20,752 nt of DNA from NCBI GenBank assembly GCA_916710115.1, contig CAKAOY010000007.1, positions 1 through 20,752 on the forward strand, read 5' to 3'. A program made the translations under genes and the position numbers. This document shows, piece after piece, positions 1-7,928 of this stretch (the stretch's first letter is position 1; every line of letters starts with the position of its first letter). This DNA comes from an uncultured Bergeyella sp. GTDB taxonomy: Bacteria; Bacteroidota; Bacteroidia; Flavobacteriales; Weeksellaceae. Under the pieces are notes generated by a model. That model searched no databases. It saw only the letters and a program-made list of their open reading frames with translations, and was not told the DNA's origin.

Positions 1-1
1 C

Positions 2-166
2 GAAATAAACATTGAGAATTATTCATTTCTATTCATATTTCTCCTATATTCTATTGTAGGAGTGTTGTGTTTTCACTTTCATTTTTATAAATCTTATAAG
101 AAGAAAAACAATCAAAAAGAGTATATTTTTATTATAATGCTATTACTTTTTTTTCACTTTCATTAA
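2..166 (+). CDS. C-terminal fragment of a small His-containing membrane protein (partial at window edge)
   Basis: An open frame enters the window from the left and runs 54 codons to a TAA at 164-166, leaving 33 bp before the next start. The visible tail holds two hydrophobic stretches, roughly codons 8-29 and 41-54, separated by a Lys/Asn-rich linker (SYKKKNNQKE). This suggests two membrane spans. Histidines cluster at the span ends (CFHFHFY, and FFHFH at the very C-terminus). A stop-free frame of this length is unlikely by chance in such AT-rich DNA but not impossible. I do not recognise the family. Its position just ahead of a ZnuD-like receptor on the same strand makes a metal-related role conceivable, which is inference only. 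Confidence 0.5.
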   Translation, partial: EINIENYSFLFIFLLYSIVGVLCFHFHFYKSYKKKNNQKEYIFIIMLLLFFHFH

Positions 167-169
167 TAG

Positions 170-187
170 TAAAAATAATAATTTTTA
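170..187. repeat. Short perfect inverted repeat upstream of the TonB receptor
   Basis: TAAAAAT and its reverse complement ATTTTTA flank a 4-nt spacer. The repeat starts 4 nt after the upstream stop codon and ends 12 nt before the receptor start codon. It could be a weak terminator, a regulator site, or chance in AT-rich DNA. I see no convincing TAnnTTTG promoter in the 33-bp gap, so the receptor may be cotranscribed with the partial gene before it. Confidence 0.25.
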
Positions 188-199
188 TATTGATTATTT

Positions 200-2569
200 A
201 TGAAAATAATAATTACAGTGATTGTTGCTTCTTTATCTAGTAATTTATTTGCTCAAAACAAAGATAGTATAGAATTTCATACCATTGAAAATGTTATTCT
301 TTATAATAACAAAAAAGAAATTAAACAGACTTCTGTTTCTCGTCATAATTTGGATGTTATACAATCTACAACATTAGGAGAAACATTATCACAAATATCA
401 GGGATACAAAATGTAGCTTATGGAGCAGATTCGGGTTCCCCAATGATTAGGAGCCTCAGCGCTAATCGTGTTAAAATAATGAACAATGGATTATCTATTA
501 ATGCCTTATCTAATATAAGCCCTGATTATAATATTGAGTTCAACCAAGATACCGCTTCTGAAATTGGAATTTATAAAGGAGCAGCTACAGTCCTCTTTGG
601 AGGAAAAGCTATCGGTGGAGCTGTTAATATTCATACTGATTTATTTTCAAGGAATAAAGAGAATTTTGCGGGAGCAGTTACCTTAGAAGGAAGTATTAAT
701 AATGGCAATAAGCAATCTGTAAATTTATCAGGAAACATATCAAAATCTTTTGTTTGGCAAGTAAGGGCTTCGAATTACCAAAGAAATTTTATAAGAATAC
801 CTAATCATTCCAAATCAGATTATTGTTACGACCCTAATCGAGTAGGTTTTGACCCAGTTTTTCAATCTCTCTGCCAAGTGAATGTAAAATCAGAGCATAT
901 ATTGAATACTAGTATATTCCCTTATCTTAATCAGTTTGTATTAGACCATCTACACGACCCTAAATACGAATTGGCAGACTCTGATAAATATACTTTTGAG
1001 CCCAAATATTTTGATAAAGAAAGCTTCGTGTATCGAGATAATCCTAAAAATCCGGATTTCGTTGCAGGTCAAGACCCTGAAAAAGATAGATATAAATCTA
1101 TAGTTAGTTCTATTAATGATGTTGTTCCTTTACAAAAAGGGAGAATTCCTAATAGCCACTCAAAAAGGAAAAACACCTATGTTTCAATAGGTTATATCGG
1201 TAATGCATTTTCAACAGGGATTGCTTACGAAGGAAACTATGCTTATTATGGAATACCTGGCTATGCTATTTATGAAAAGCTCACCCATTCTCACCACGAC
1301 GAACACACATCAGAAATACCACAATATAAACCCATCAATATTGAGATTCAAAACCACAGAGTCATTAGTGAGTCTATTCTCAAGATAAACGGAATAGGGA
1401 TTAAAGATTTTCAGTTAAAATATTCTGGACAATTTAGTAAAAATTATGAGTATTTAGAAACTTTGACTGCAAATGTTTTCAATGTCAATCAGCATAATTT
1501 ACGAGCAGAAATCCAGCAAATTCCTTGGAAATTTCTCACAGGTATCTCTGGGATAGATATTGATTGGCAAAGAATAGAAGGGGATGGAAATTTGAGGTAT
1601 ATGCCAAATTCCATCAGTAAAGAACTAGGATTCTTCACCTTACAAAAATTTCATTTTGGGAAATTATCCGCTAATCTAGGCTATCGCCATGATTTGATAA
1701 AAAGAGAAGCTGTACATAGTGATGGCTACATCAAAAGTAGGGGGAGAGCAGGAGGAAATCTTTCAACAAGAGATTTTAAATTAAATCAACTTTCTGCTAA
1801 ACTGAGTTTTGAGATAAACAAAAATATCCTATTAAGCTCGCAATATAATTATGCGGAAAGAGCTCCTGAGGTAAATGAGCTTTATACAGGTAATAACCAT
1901 TTTGCTATTCTAGCAGCGGAAAATGGAGACGATCAACTTGACAAGGAACATACTCAGACTTTCGAAGTTTCGGGAATATTCCGCATAGGAAATTTTAAAA
2001 TTAATACCTCTTTTTATCAAAGTAAATTTAAAAATTACATATATCTAGGTCATACAGGAATCAGTCGTAATGGTTTTTCTGTAAAAGAATGGCGAACTGG
2101 TGATACTATGATTAGAGGTATTGAAACGGAACTTTCATATATTTCAAAATTTAGAAATGGTAGTTTTGAGATAGGTGGTTTTTATGATTTTGTTCAAAAT
2201 CAAGTAACGGATAACAATTCTTTCAGAAAACATTTAGAAGGAATCTATATGCCTAATATGCCTACGAGCCGTTTTAGTATCAATACATCTTTTAATTATA
2301 ATAAACTAAGTGTTAATCTAATGTTTGAACATTATTTCAAACAAAAATATCTTGGTAAGAATATTAATTTTGAACCCGCAATGCCTGCTTATAATATGTT
2401 AGGAGCTAGAATTAGTTATAAAATTCCAATAAAAAACAAAATATCCGAAATTTATATATTAGGCTCTAATTTATTAAATGTAGAAGCAAGACCACAGAAT
2501 TCTTTACTAAAGTATATATCTCCCTTAGCAGGGATTAATATAGGATTAGGAATAAAAATAAATATATAG
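200..2569 (+). CDS. TonB-dependent outer-membrane receptor, ZnuD-like (putative zinc receptor)
   Basis: This is a complete 789-residue receptor. A signal peptide covers residues 1-18 (cleavage after NLFA). A TonB-box-like stretch (IENVILYN) lies near residue 30, and the plug domain spans about 45-148, ending in a typical GAATVLFGGKAIGGAVNIHT motif. The 22-strand barrel runs to the terminal GLGIKINI. Several features match the zinc receptor ZnuD (TdfJ) subfamily as I know it: the SPMIRSLSANRVKIMNNG and SPDYNIEF plug motifs, a YGIPGYA motif near 350, and a His-rich loop (HSHHDEH, 363-369) followed by a short strand ending in NHR. A long loop at about 203-325 carries two cysteines (C209, C225) and several histidines. 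There is no carboxypeptidase-regulatory-like N-terminal domain, which separates it from SusC types. It probably imports zinc or another transition metal across the outer membrane. Certainty is high for the receptor class and moderate for the substrate. Confidence 0.9.
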   Translation: MKIIITVIVASLSSNLFAQNKDSIEFHTIENVILYNNKKEIKQTSVSRHNLDVIQSTTLGETLSQISGIQNVAYGADSGSPMIRSLSANRVKIMNNGLSINALSNISPDYNIEFNQDTASEIGIYKGAATVLFGGKAIGGAVNIHTDLFSRNKENFAGAVTLEGSINNGNKQSVNLSGNISKSFVWQVRASNYQRNFIRIPNHSKSDYCYDPNRVGFDPVFQSLCQVNVKSEHILNTSIFPYLNQFVLDHLHDPKYELADSDKYTFEPKYFDKESFVYRDNPKNPDFVAGQDPEKDRYKSIVSSINDVVPLQKGRIPNSHSKRKNTYVSIGYIGNAFSTGIAYEGNYAYYGIPGYAIYEKLTHSHHDEHTSEIPQYKPINIEIQNHRVISESILKINGIGIKDFQLKYSGQFSKNYEYLETLTANVFNVNQHNLRAEIQQIPWKFLTGISGIDIDWQRIEGDGNLRYMPNSISKELGFFTLQKFHFGKLSANLGYRHDLIKREAVHSDGYIKSRGRAGGNLSTRDFKLNQLSAKLSFEINKNILLSSQYNYAERAPEVNELYTGNNHFAILAAENGDDQLDKEHTQTFEVSGIFRIGNFKINTSFYQSKFKNYIYLGHTGISRNGFSVKEWRTGDTMIRGIETELSYISKFRNGSFEIGGFYDFVQNQVTDNNSFRKHLEGIYMPNMPTSRFSINTSFNYNKLSVNLMFEHYFKQKYLGKNINFEPAMPAYNMLGARISYKIPIKNKISEIYILGSNLLNVEARPQNSLLKYISPLAGINIGLGIKINI

Positions 2570-2594
2570 TTTAATTTTTAATATTTTTTGATTT

Positions 2595-3875
2595 ATGAGA
2601 AAATTCACATTACTCACAGCCGTTATCGCAGGTGCCTACTTATCTGCACAGAATCGTCCTATTATCACAAGATGGAAAACATCAAGCGATCAGGATAAGC
2701 GAATAGCAATTAACAATGAAGGAAAGGGTACCTATACCTTCGAAAAAGTAGGAGATCCAAGTAAGTCAGGAAATGGCGACTTATTAGGGGGAAGTAAGGT
2801 TATTATTAATTTGCCAGAACCAGGAGAGTATATCGTAAAAATCACTCCCAATGGTAAGTTTTCATTAAAAATGGGCTTTACAACAGAGGAAGAAGCTTCA
2901 GAGTTATTAGAACTATCTCAATGGGGAGATGTAAAATGGGGATACGATGCTAGCGTAAGTAACATGTTTACCAATTGTAAAAATCTTACAATAACAGCTA
3001 CTGATATTCCTGATTTTAGTAGAGTAGAGGACATGTCCAATATGTTTTATAAATGTTTTTCATTGACCAACATACCTAATATCAATTCTTGGAATGTATC
3101 TAATGTTACAGATATGTCTAATATGTTCGGATATGCTGATAAATTTAATGCTGATAATCTAAATAATTGGGATACTTCAAAAGTACAAAATATGACATTA
3201 ATGTTTGCTGGGTATAAAACCTCTGTATTCAATGGAGATATATCCAAATGGGACACCTCCAATGTAAGATATATGGACAAAATGTTCCGTGATAACGATA
3301 AATTTAATCAAGATATATCAAAATGGAACACATCAAAAGTATTGAGTTTTGAGCAAATGTTCAGAAATGCTAAATCTTTTGACCAAAATTTAGGAACCTG
3401 GACAATAAAATCATCCTCCCTCACCAAAATGTTTGACGATTCTGCTATGTCTTGTTTAAATTATAGCAAAACACTCAAAGGTTGGGCAGAAAATAAAAAT
3501 ACAACTAATAATGTTACATTATCAGCTGTTAATATCAAATACGGCAATGCTGGAAAATCTTTTAGAGATATTCTTACCTCTCAAAAAGGTTGGAACATTA
3601 CAGGTGATATCCACGATAGTCAATGTAATGTAAATTTGAGCGTTTCAGAATACGCTAAAAATGATGACATAAATATAGAAAATCCTATAAAAGATGTACT
3701 TAAAATTTTTAGTAAAACCCCTATCATCTCAGCAAAAATATATACGATGAATGGAGAACTTATTAAAAGTTTTTCAAAATCAGAAATATCAGTTACAAAT
3801 TTAGATAAAGGTGTATATCTATTAATTGTGAATACCTCTATCGGAAGTAAAACTATTAAAGTAATAAAAGATTAA
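2595..3875 (+). CDS. BspA-like (DUF285) repeat surface protein with T9SS sorting domain
   Basis: This 426-residue protein has a signal peptide (residues 1-18, cleavage after YLSA). A region of about 75 residues with beta-rich character follows. Residues 119-285 hold tandem units of about 24 residues built on the pattern MSNMF...FN.DISKWDTSNV, the hallmark of the BspA/DUF285 family found in bacterial surface proteins. Residues 350-426 form a type A T9SS C-terminal sorting domain: IENPIKD, a strand with KIYTMNGELIKS, then LDKGVYLLIV and a basic end KTIKVIKD. The protein is therefore expected to cross the outer membrane by T9SS and stay on the surface or be released. It starts 25 bp after the receptor gene with no terminator between them, so cotranscription is likely. 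BspA-type repeats are linked to adhesion in some species, but the ligand here is unknown. Confidence 0.88.
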   Translation: MRKFTLLTAVIAGAYLSAQNRPIITRWKTSSDQDKRIAINNEGKGTYTFEKVGDPSKSGNGDLLGGSKVIINLPEPGEYIVKITPNGKFSLKMGFTTEEEASELLELSQWGDVKWGYDASVSNMFTNCKNLTITATDIPDFSRVEDMSNMFYKCFSLTNIPNINSWNVSNVTDMSNMFGYADKFNADNLNNWDTSKVQNMTLMFAGYKTSVFNGDISKWDTSNVRYMDKMFRDNDKFNQDISKWNTSKVLSFEQMFRNAKSFDQNLGTWTIKSSSLTKMFDDSAMSCLNYSKTLKGWAENKNTTNNVTLSAVNIKYGNAGKSFRDILTSQKGWNITGDIHDSQCNVNLSVSEYAKNDDINIENPIKDVLKIFSKTPIISAKIYTMNGELIKSFSKSEISVTNLDKGVYLLIVNTSIGSKTIKVIKD

Positions 3876-3895
3876 AATTTAACACTAAATTACTT

Positions 3896-3934
3896 CATAA
3901 AAAAGGACTTTACAATTTTGTAAAGTCCTTTTTA
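3896..3934. terminator. Bidirectional intrinsic terminator
   Basis: A perfect 13-bp stem (AAAAGGACTTTAC, 3901-3913, with GTAAAGTCCTTTT, 3920-3932) encloses a 6-nt loop. T-runs follow it on both strands. It ends the + strand receptor/BspA unit and also lies downstream of the - strand tRNA. Confidence 0.9.
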
Positions 3935-3976
3935 GTCTATTCAACCTATAACTATATTAAATTATAGATACTATTG

Positions 3977-4050
3977 TAGCGAAGACGGGACTTGAACCCG
4001 TGACCTTTGGGTTATGAATCCAACGCTCTAACCACCTGAGCTACCTCGCC
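3977..4050 (-). tRNA. tRNA with CAT anticodon, probably elongator tRNA-Met
   Basis: The - strand folds into a standard 74-nt cloverleaf: acceptor GGCGAGG/CTTCGCT, D arm GCTC...GAGC, anticodon loop TTCATAA, a 5-nt variable loop, T arm ACGGG-TTCAAGT-CCCGT, and discriminator A. The anticodon is CAT. The paired first base and the lack of the initiator anticodon stem with three G-C pairs argue against initiator tRNA-Met. A lysidine-modified tRNA-Ile(CAT) cannot be fully excluded by eye. Position 1-72 is a G-T wobble, and the 31-39 pair is A-C. CCA is not encoded, since CAA follows the discriminator, so it must be added enzymatically. Confidence 0.93.
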
Positions 4051-4067
4051 GTAAAATTTTTGTGGTG

Positions 4068-4099
4068 CAAATATATAATTATTTTTTGATATCCACAAA
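4068..4099 (-). promoter_or_regulatory. Bacteroidota-type promoter of the tRNA gene
   Basis: On the - strand, TTTG (4099-4096) is followed after exactly 20 nt by TATATTTG (4075-4068), matching the TTTG / TAnnTTTG consensus of the Bacteroidota housekeeping sigma factor. The predicted start of transcription is about 10 nt before the tRNA 5' end. The -33 element lies in the few bases after the upstream thioredoxin gene's stop codon. Confidence 0.82.
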
Positions 4100-5377
4100 T
4101 TATTTTACTCCTAAATATGAGAAAATTTCACTTATTGTATTTGGATGTGCCTCTATCTTATTATTTTTATCTAATATATAATAAGTTGGTGTTGCCTTAA
4201 CATTATACAAATCAGTATATTGAGAATGCCACCCTCTCAACTCAGAAGCACTAATCCAAGGATAATTTTTTGCTTTTTCAAAATAAGAATCCTTATCCGA
4301 ATCCATAGACAATCCCACAATTTGGATATTCTTTTCCTTCAACTTTTGATAAAAAGGTATAAACTCTGGTAGCTGACGCTCACAATGAGAGCAAGTAGAT
4401 GACCAAAATACAATAATCTTTTTATCTGCCTTGATACCGTATAGATTCTTCACCATAGTATTCATTGCATTATTCAAAGGAATATCCGCAAAAACTGCCC
4501 CAATAGTCGTATTTTTATTTGCCTTTATCGTACCGCTGAGTCTATCGTTAATGGTACATTTTAAATTCTGCGCATCAGACAAATATTTATTTTTCAAACT
4601 CTCCATCCCGTAGGTATCAAAAATATCTATCAGTTCCGAAAGGATATTTTGGCCACGCGAAGTCTCTACATTCACAGATTTCAATAGTTTAGAAATAGCC
4701 TCATCGCTATTAGTATTATTTTTTGAACTTAAATAATTCATCAATATCGGCCTAATGAGATTAGATGCCTCCAACATTTCGCCCGAATTTGTCAAGAAAC
4801 GAATGATTTCCTCTTGCGATGCAGAAGATTCTTTGGCTGCAAATTTGTTATTATTTAAATCATAAAAATTAATAAACTCATACTTCTCCGAATCTATATC
4901 CAGCGGAGTGGTTAGCTCACTAATCTCTTGTTTTAAGGCTACTGAAAATTTTTCTTTTGGCTGATAAAAAGCCTCAATCTGCATAAGAGCAGGCAATATA
5001 TATTCTTTTTTTCGTTCCTTTGAGAGATATTGGCTCATCATTTTATTTGCATCATCTTTGAAAACAACCTCTTTGAGTTTGTTATTCTGATAAACCAAAT
5101 CTAGTGCAACATCTCTATTTTCTGATACAAAACTAATCTGCTCATTATCAAAGGGTAAATACAATTTCATCATTCCCTTATATGGCTGATTGGATTTTAC
5201 CTCCCAGATATTATTCTTTTTATCTTTTTTAGCCAACAAAATATCCTTAGACCCATCTAAAGTATAGAAATAGGCCTCGTCCCCCTTGTAGTCTCCACTC
5301 ACAGCAATCTTTATGCTAAACTGTCCAAAAGCTAAAGACGACACCGCGGATAATATTAATATCTTAATATTTTTCAT
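4100..5377 (-). CDS. Periplasmic TlpA-like thioredoxin-family protein
   Basis: This is a 425-residue exported protein. The signal peptide (residues 1-18, cleavage after LAFG) shows it acts outside the cytoplasm. The first 280 residues have no motif I recognise. They begin beta-rich and continue as mostly helical, charged sequence. The last 130 residues are a thioredoxin-fold domain of the TlpA/AhpC-TSA type, with the active site FWSSTCSHC (C329, C332), the strand IQIVGLSMDSD, and the cis-proline motif VKATPTYYILD (P397). Such Bacteroidota proteins usually act as periplasmic disulfide reductases. The real substrate here is unknown. The start codon lies only 23 bp after a terminator-like hairpin, so its transcription may rely on read-through from the upstream pair. 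Confidence 0.87.
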   Translation of the reverse strand: MKNIKILILSAVSSLAFGQFSIKIAVSGDYKGDEAYFYTLDGSKDILLAKKDKKNNIWEVKSNQPYKGMMKLYLPFDNEQISFVSENRDVALDLVYQNNKLKEVVFKDDANKMMSQYLSKERKKEYILPALMQIEAFYQPKEKFSVALKQEISELTTPLDIDSEKYEFINFYDLNNNKFAAKESSASQEEIIRFLTNSGEMLEASNLIRPILMNYLSSKNNTNSDEAISKLLKSVNVETSRGQNILSELIDIFDTYGMESLKNKYLSDAQNLKCTINDRLSGTIKANKNTTIGAVFADIPLNNAMNTMVKNLYGIKADKKIIVFWSSTCSHCERQLPEFIPFYQKLKEKNIQIVGLSMDSDKDSYFEKAKNYPWISASELRGWHSQYTDLYNVKATPTYYILDKNNKIEAHPNTISEIFSYLGVK

Positions 5378-5400
5378 AATCCATTTATTATTTTATACAG

Positions 5401-5429
5401 AAAAACTCACTGAAAAATAGTGAGTTTTT
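5401..5429 (-). terminator. Intrinsic terminator after the 94-residue membrane protein gene
   Basis: A perfect 11-bp stem, AAAAACTCACT (5401-5411) with AGTGAGTTTTT (5419-5429), has a 7-nt loop and starts 7 nt after the stop of the 94-residue ORF. On the - strand a T5 run closes the stem. The thioredoxin gene begins just beyond it on the same strand, so it could act as an attenuator. Confidence 0.8.
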
Positions 5430-5436
5430 ACATTTA

Positions 5437-5721
5437 TTAGCTTAATAATCTTTTGCTTCTTTGGGTATAGTTATAGTAGATGTACCCTACGATTAGCAAT
5501 ACAGCCACTCCTATTAGGATTCCCTCATACATATCTATAGATGTTGATCTTGTTCCCAGACCATGCCCTGGTCCTCTAGTTGCAGTCGTACCTTCAAATC
5601 CTCCCTGGTAACCAGGTTGATATAGTGGATCATCAGCCATATCTTCATCTATACCCGCCCAAGCGAGTGTATTAAACAATAATATGAATAAACTTCCTAA
5701 AATATATTTTAATCTTTCCAT
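5437..5721 (-). CDS. Small exported single-span membrane protein of unknown function
   Basis: This 94-residue protein has a signal peptide (residues 1-22, cleavage after LAWA). A Gly/Pro-rich extracytoplasmic segment covers about 23-60 (with PGYQGGFEGT and RGPGHGLGT). One membrane span follows at about 67-84 (ILIGVAVLLIVGYIYY), with a short basic C-terminal tail (TQRSKRLLS) that would face the cytoplasm. I do not recognise a named family. It starts 11 bp after the stop codon of the large T9SS cargo gene, and a terminator follows it. The two genes therefore very likely share one transcript and may share a function at the cell envelope, such as supporting export or anchoring of the neighbour. 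That role is inference. Confidence 0.78.
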   Translation of the reverse strand: MERLKYILGSLFILLFNTLAWAGIDEDMADDPLYQPGYQGGFEGTTATRGPGHGLGTRSTSIDMYEGILIGVAVLLIVGYIYYNYTQRSKRLLS

Positions 5722-5732
5722 TTGTATTTTTT

Positions 5733-7829
5733 TTATTTATTAACAAATTTTAAAGTTCTAACTTCTCCATTTCGGTAAGTTACTTTTACCATATATACCC
5801 CTGTGAAATTAACATCTAATGCATAATCTATATTAGTAGGTACATTATTAGTAGTATTCACTAGTCTTCCAGAGGCATTATACACACTAACATTTGCTAA
5901 GTTACTAATATTCTCGAATCTTATTTTAGATTTTCCTGCTTCTTCATAGATTAGTGTTGTCTGTGTAGCACGCTCTACATTTGCAGTAGAAAGTACTTTA
6001 CCTTCTGGTAAATCTTTCCAATAGATTACAAAACGCTTCGCCATATCTTCATCAGCCTCAAAGGTATAGAGTTCGTCGGTGTTAATTCTCGTTCCCTTGT
6101 TTGTTTTTGTATCAAATAAGATAAAGTTCGTTTTGCCATCTACCGCATTGAATATATTATCATCGTATGCTTTAAAGCCTAATTGATAAGTTTTTCCTAC
6201 CTCCAAACCATTAAGACCTACAGCCAACGGCTTTTTAGTATAAGACAAACTATTAAATTCATTGAATATCTTTTTACTTTCGTATCCAACTTTTGCTTCG
6301 CCGCTTGTTCCTTCTTCTGCCCCATATAGGAAAATAGGTTCTCTGAATTCTCCCTCAGTTTTCTCAGCTGATACATTCTTATAATCCGCTCCTACTAAGA
6401 ATACAGGCATCCCCACTGTAGTATTGTTTTGTAATAAATGTATTTTCAATTGGTGGAAATCGTGACTTACCTCTGGACTACCAGCTAAGGATACCACAAG
6501 TCTTGATGCACGACTACTTGTAGTAGTAGCTGGTAATGTTAATACCGATTTTGGGGTAGTCTCTTTTGTAGCAGATGGAACATAATCAAAAGTTTTATGA
6601 TTATCATTAAAACTAACCTCTACATCCATAATCCTTGTCATACCTAACTTCTTTGGGTCTATTTTTGCAAAAAATAACTCAAATGTCTCCGTAGGTCTTA
6701 CGATAAGGGCTTCTGCATCTCCTGTCCATTGAGTCCCATTAAACTCAGCTTGGTGCATACTATAATTCATAGTCAATGTACCTACCATTTTACCCCAATT
6801 ATCATCATATTTATCCGTTCTTTTTCTAATGGTAAATTTTTCAATATATCCATTATCTGTAGCTTGCTTTATTGTAAGATCCAGACCATTATTCTTAATT
6901 TTCAACCATGGGGCGTTCTTATTCCCAAAATCTGATAAATCTAAGTTAGAAGTGTATGGATTACCAAATCTATAAGTATTTTTACCATATAATCTATCAT
7001 CATCGAGACCAGAAGCATCGCCTCCTGCCCCTAGATAACTCTCGTATTTCTCATTATACTGGTTAGTCAATTTCATCCAAGTTTTGTATTTTGCAGATGA
7101 AAATTGCTGTTCTGTAAATCTCGGGATTACCCCTTTTGCTCTTTGTGTATAAGACTTACCTGTAGGGGTTCCTTTATAATCTACATTTTTCTTTTCCTTC
7201 ATTACTTCCCTTACCACAAGATTTTCTTTTAAACCAAGATTATACACTCCTCCTGCCTCAAAGCCTTCATCTTTACCTATTGGATCATGTTGTAATTTAT
7301 TATTATTCCACTTAACAAGAGTTAATTTGTATCTCTTTTGCCCACCGCAATCTTGATCCTTTGGGCAACCATCTACAAAGTCAGTTTCTTGCTTACCAAA
7401 AGAATGCATTAAATATTTAGCAGTATCTGAATACGGGATACTCATTTCATAGGTTGTATCTAAATACTTATCTGTTGCTGCGGGTCTCTGTACGGTCATT
7501 CTTGCTTCGGCTGCAGCACTAGTAGATAATATTTTAGTTTGTCCGTAATCATCTCTGTCAGTATATACATTCACGAACTCTTTACCTTCATTATTAGTGT
7601 TATGAGCCCCTTTTGTGTAGTTACCTACAATAGCTACATTACCTTTATTTTCTACTGCTTTTTCTCCATTAGAGTCAAGTTGAAAATTCCCTTGACTATA
7701 CCACAACGCATTTTTTGACAAGAAAAGTTGAGAATCTTGCCCTACATATGTTGTAGTTGCCTGCGTTGTCTGCGCATTCATAGCCCCCACAATCATTAAT
7801 GCTCCTATTGCTAAAAAACTTCTTTTCAT
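5733..7829 (-). CDS. Large secreted protein with T9SS type A sorting domain, function unknown
   Basis: This is a 698-residue protein with a signal peptide (residues 1-19, cleavage after AMNA) and a C-terminal T9SS type A sorting domain at about 630-698. The sorting domain shows IRFENISNLANVSVYNASG, the turn GRLVN, then FTGVYMVKV and the basic end TLKFVNK. It should be exported by Sec and then moved across the outer membrane by the T9SS. The 600-residue body looks beta-rich with no enzymatic motif I can name. Its N-terminus (TTYVGQDSQLFLSKNALWYS) followed by NKGNVAIVGNY resembles the opening of Flavobacteriia surface proteins annotated only as hypothetical. A cysteine pair (GCPKDQDCGG) lies near residue 160. 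A promoter is visible upstream. The 94-residue membrane protein gene follows after 11 bp. Confidence 0.85.
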   Translation of the reverse strand: MKRSFLAIGALMIVGAMNAQTTQATTTYVGQDSQLFLSKNALWYSQGNFQLDSNGEKAVENKGNVAIVGNYTKGAHNTNNEGKEFVNVYTDRDDYGQTKILSTSAAAEARMTVQRPAATDKYLDTTYEMSIPYSDTAKYLMHSFGKQETDFVDGCPKDQDCGGQKRYKLTLVKWNNNKLQHDPIGKDEGFEAGGVYNLGLKENLVVREVMKEKKNVDYKGTPTGKSYTQRAKGVIPRFTEQQFSSAKYKTWMKLTNQYNEKYESYLGAGGDASGLDDDRLYGKNTYRFGNPYTSNLDLSDFGNKNAPWLKIKNNGLDLTIKQATDNGYIEKFTIRKRTDKYDDNWGKMVGTLTMNYSMHQAEFNGTQWTGDAEALIVRPTETFELFFAKIDPKKLGMTRIMDVEVSFNDNHKTFDYVPSATKETTPKSVLTLPATTTSSRASRLVVSLAGSPEVSHDFHQLKIHLLQNNTTVGMPVFLVGADYKNVSAEKTEGEFREPIFLYGAEEGTSGEAKVGYESKKIFNEFNSLSYTKKPLAVGLNGLEVGKTYQLGFKAYDDNIFNAVDGKTNFILFDTKTNKGTRINTDELYTFEADEDMAKRFVIYWKDLPEGKVLSTANVERATQTTLIYEEAGKSKIRFENISNLANVSVYNASGRLVNTTNNVPTNIDYALDVNFTGVYMVKVTYRNGEVRTLKFVNK

Positions 7830-7892
7830 TTTATAGTATTTTATGTTATGCTATTATCCTTTAAATTATACATCTGAAACAATTCCAGAGTG

Positions 7893-7900
7893 CAAAGTTA
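7893..7900 (-). promoter_or_regulatory. Predicted -7 promoter box of the T9SS cargo gene
   Basis: TAACTTTG on the - strand matches TAnnTTTG and is followed by CAC, as in the tRNA and greA promoters of this window. It predicts a leader of about 55 nt before the start at 7829. I see no clear TTTG element 20 nt upstream. Confidence 0.6.
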
Positions 7901-7928
7901 CAACTTTTTAGAATATATTTAAATATCT

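Noticed and set aside
2973..3450. DUF285 repeat DNA considered as a DNA-level tandem repeat or CRISPR-like array
   Set aside because: The periodicity is in the protein (units of about 24 residues). The DNA units have diverged, and no identical repeats with unique spacers are present.
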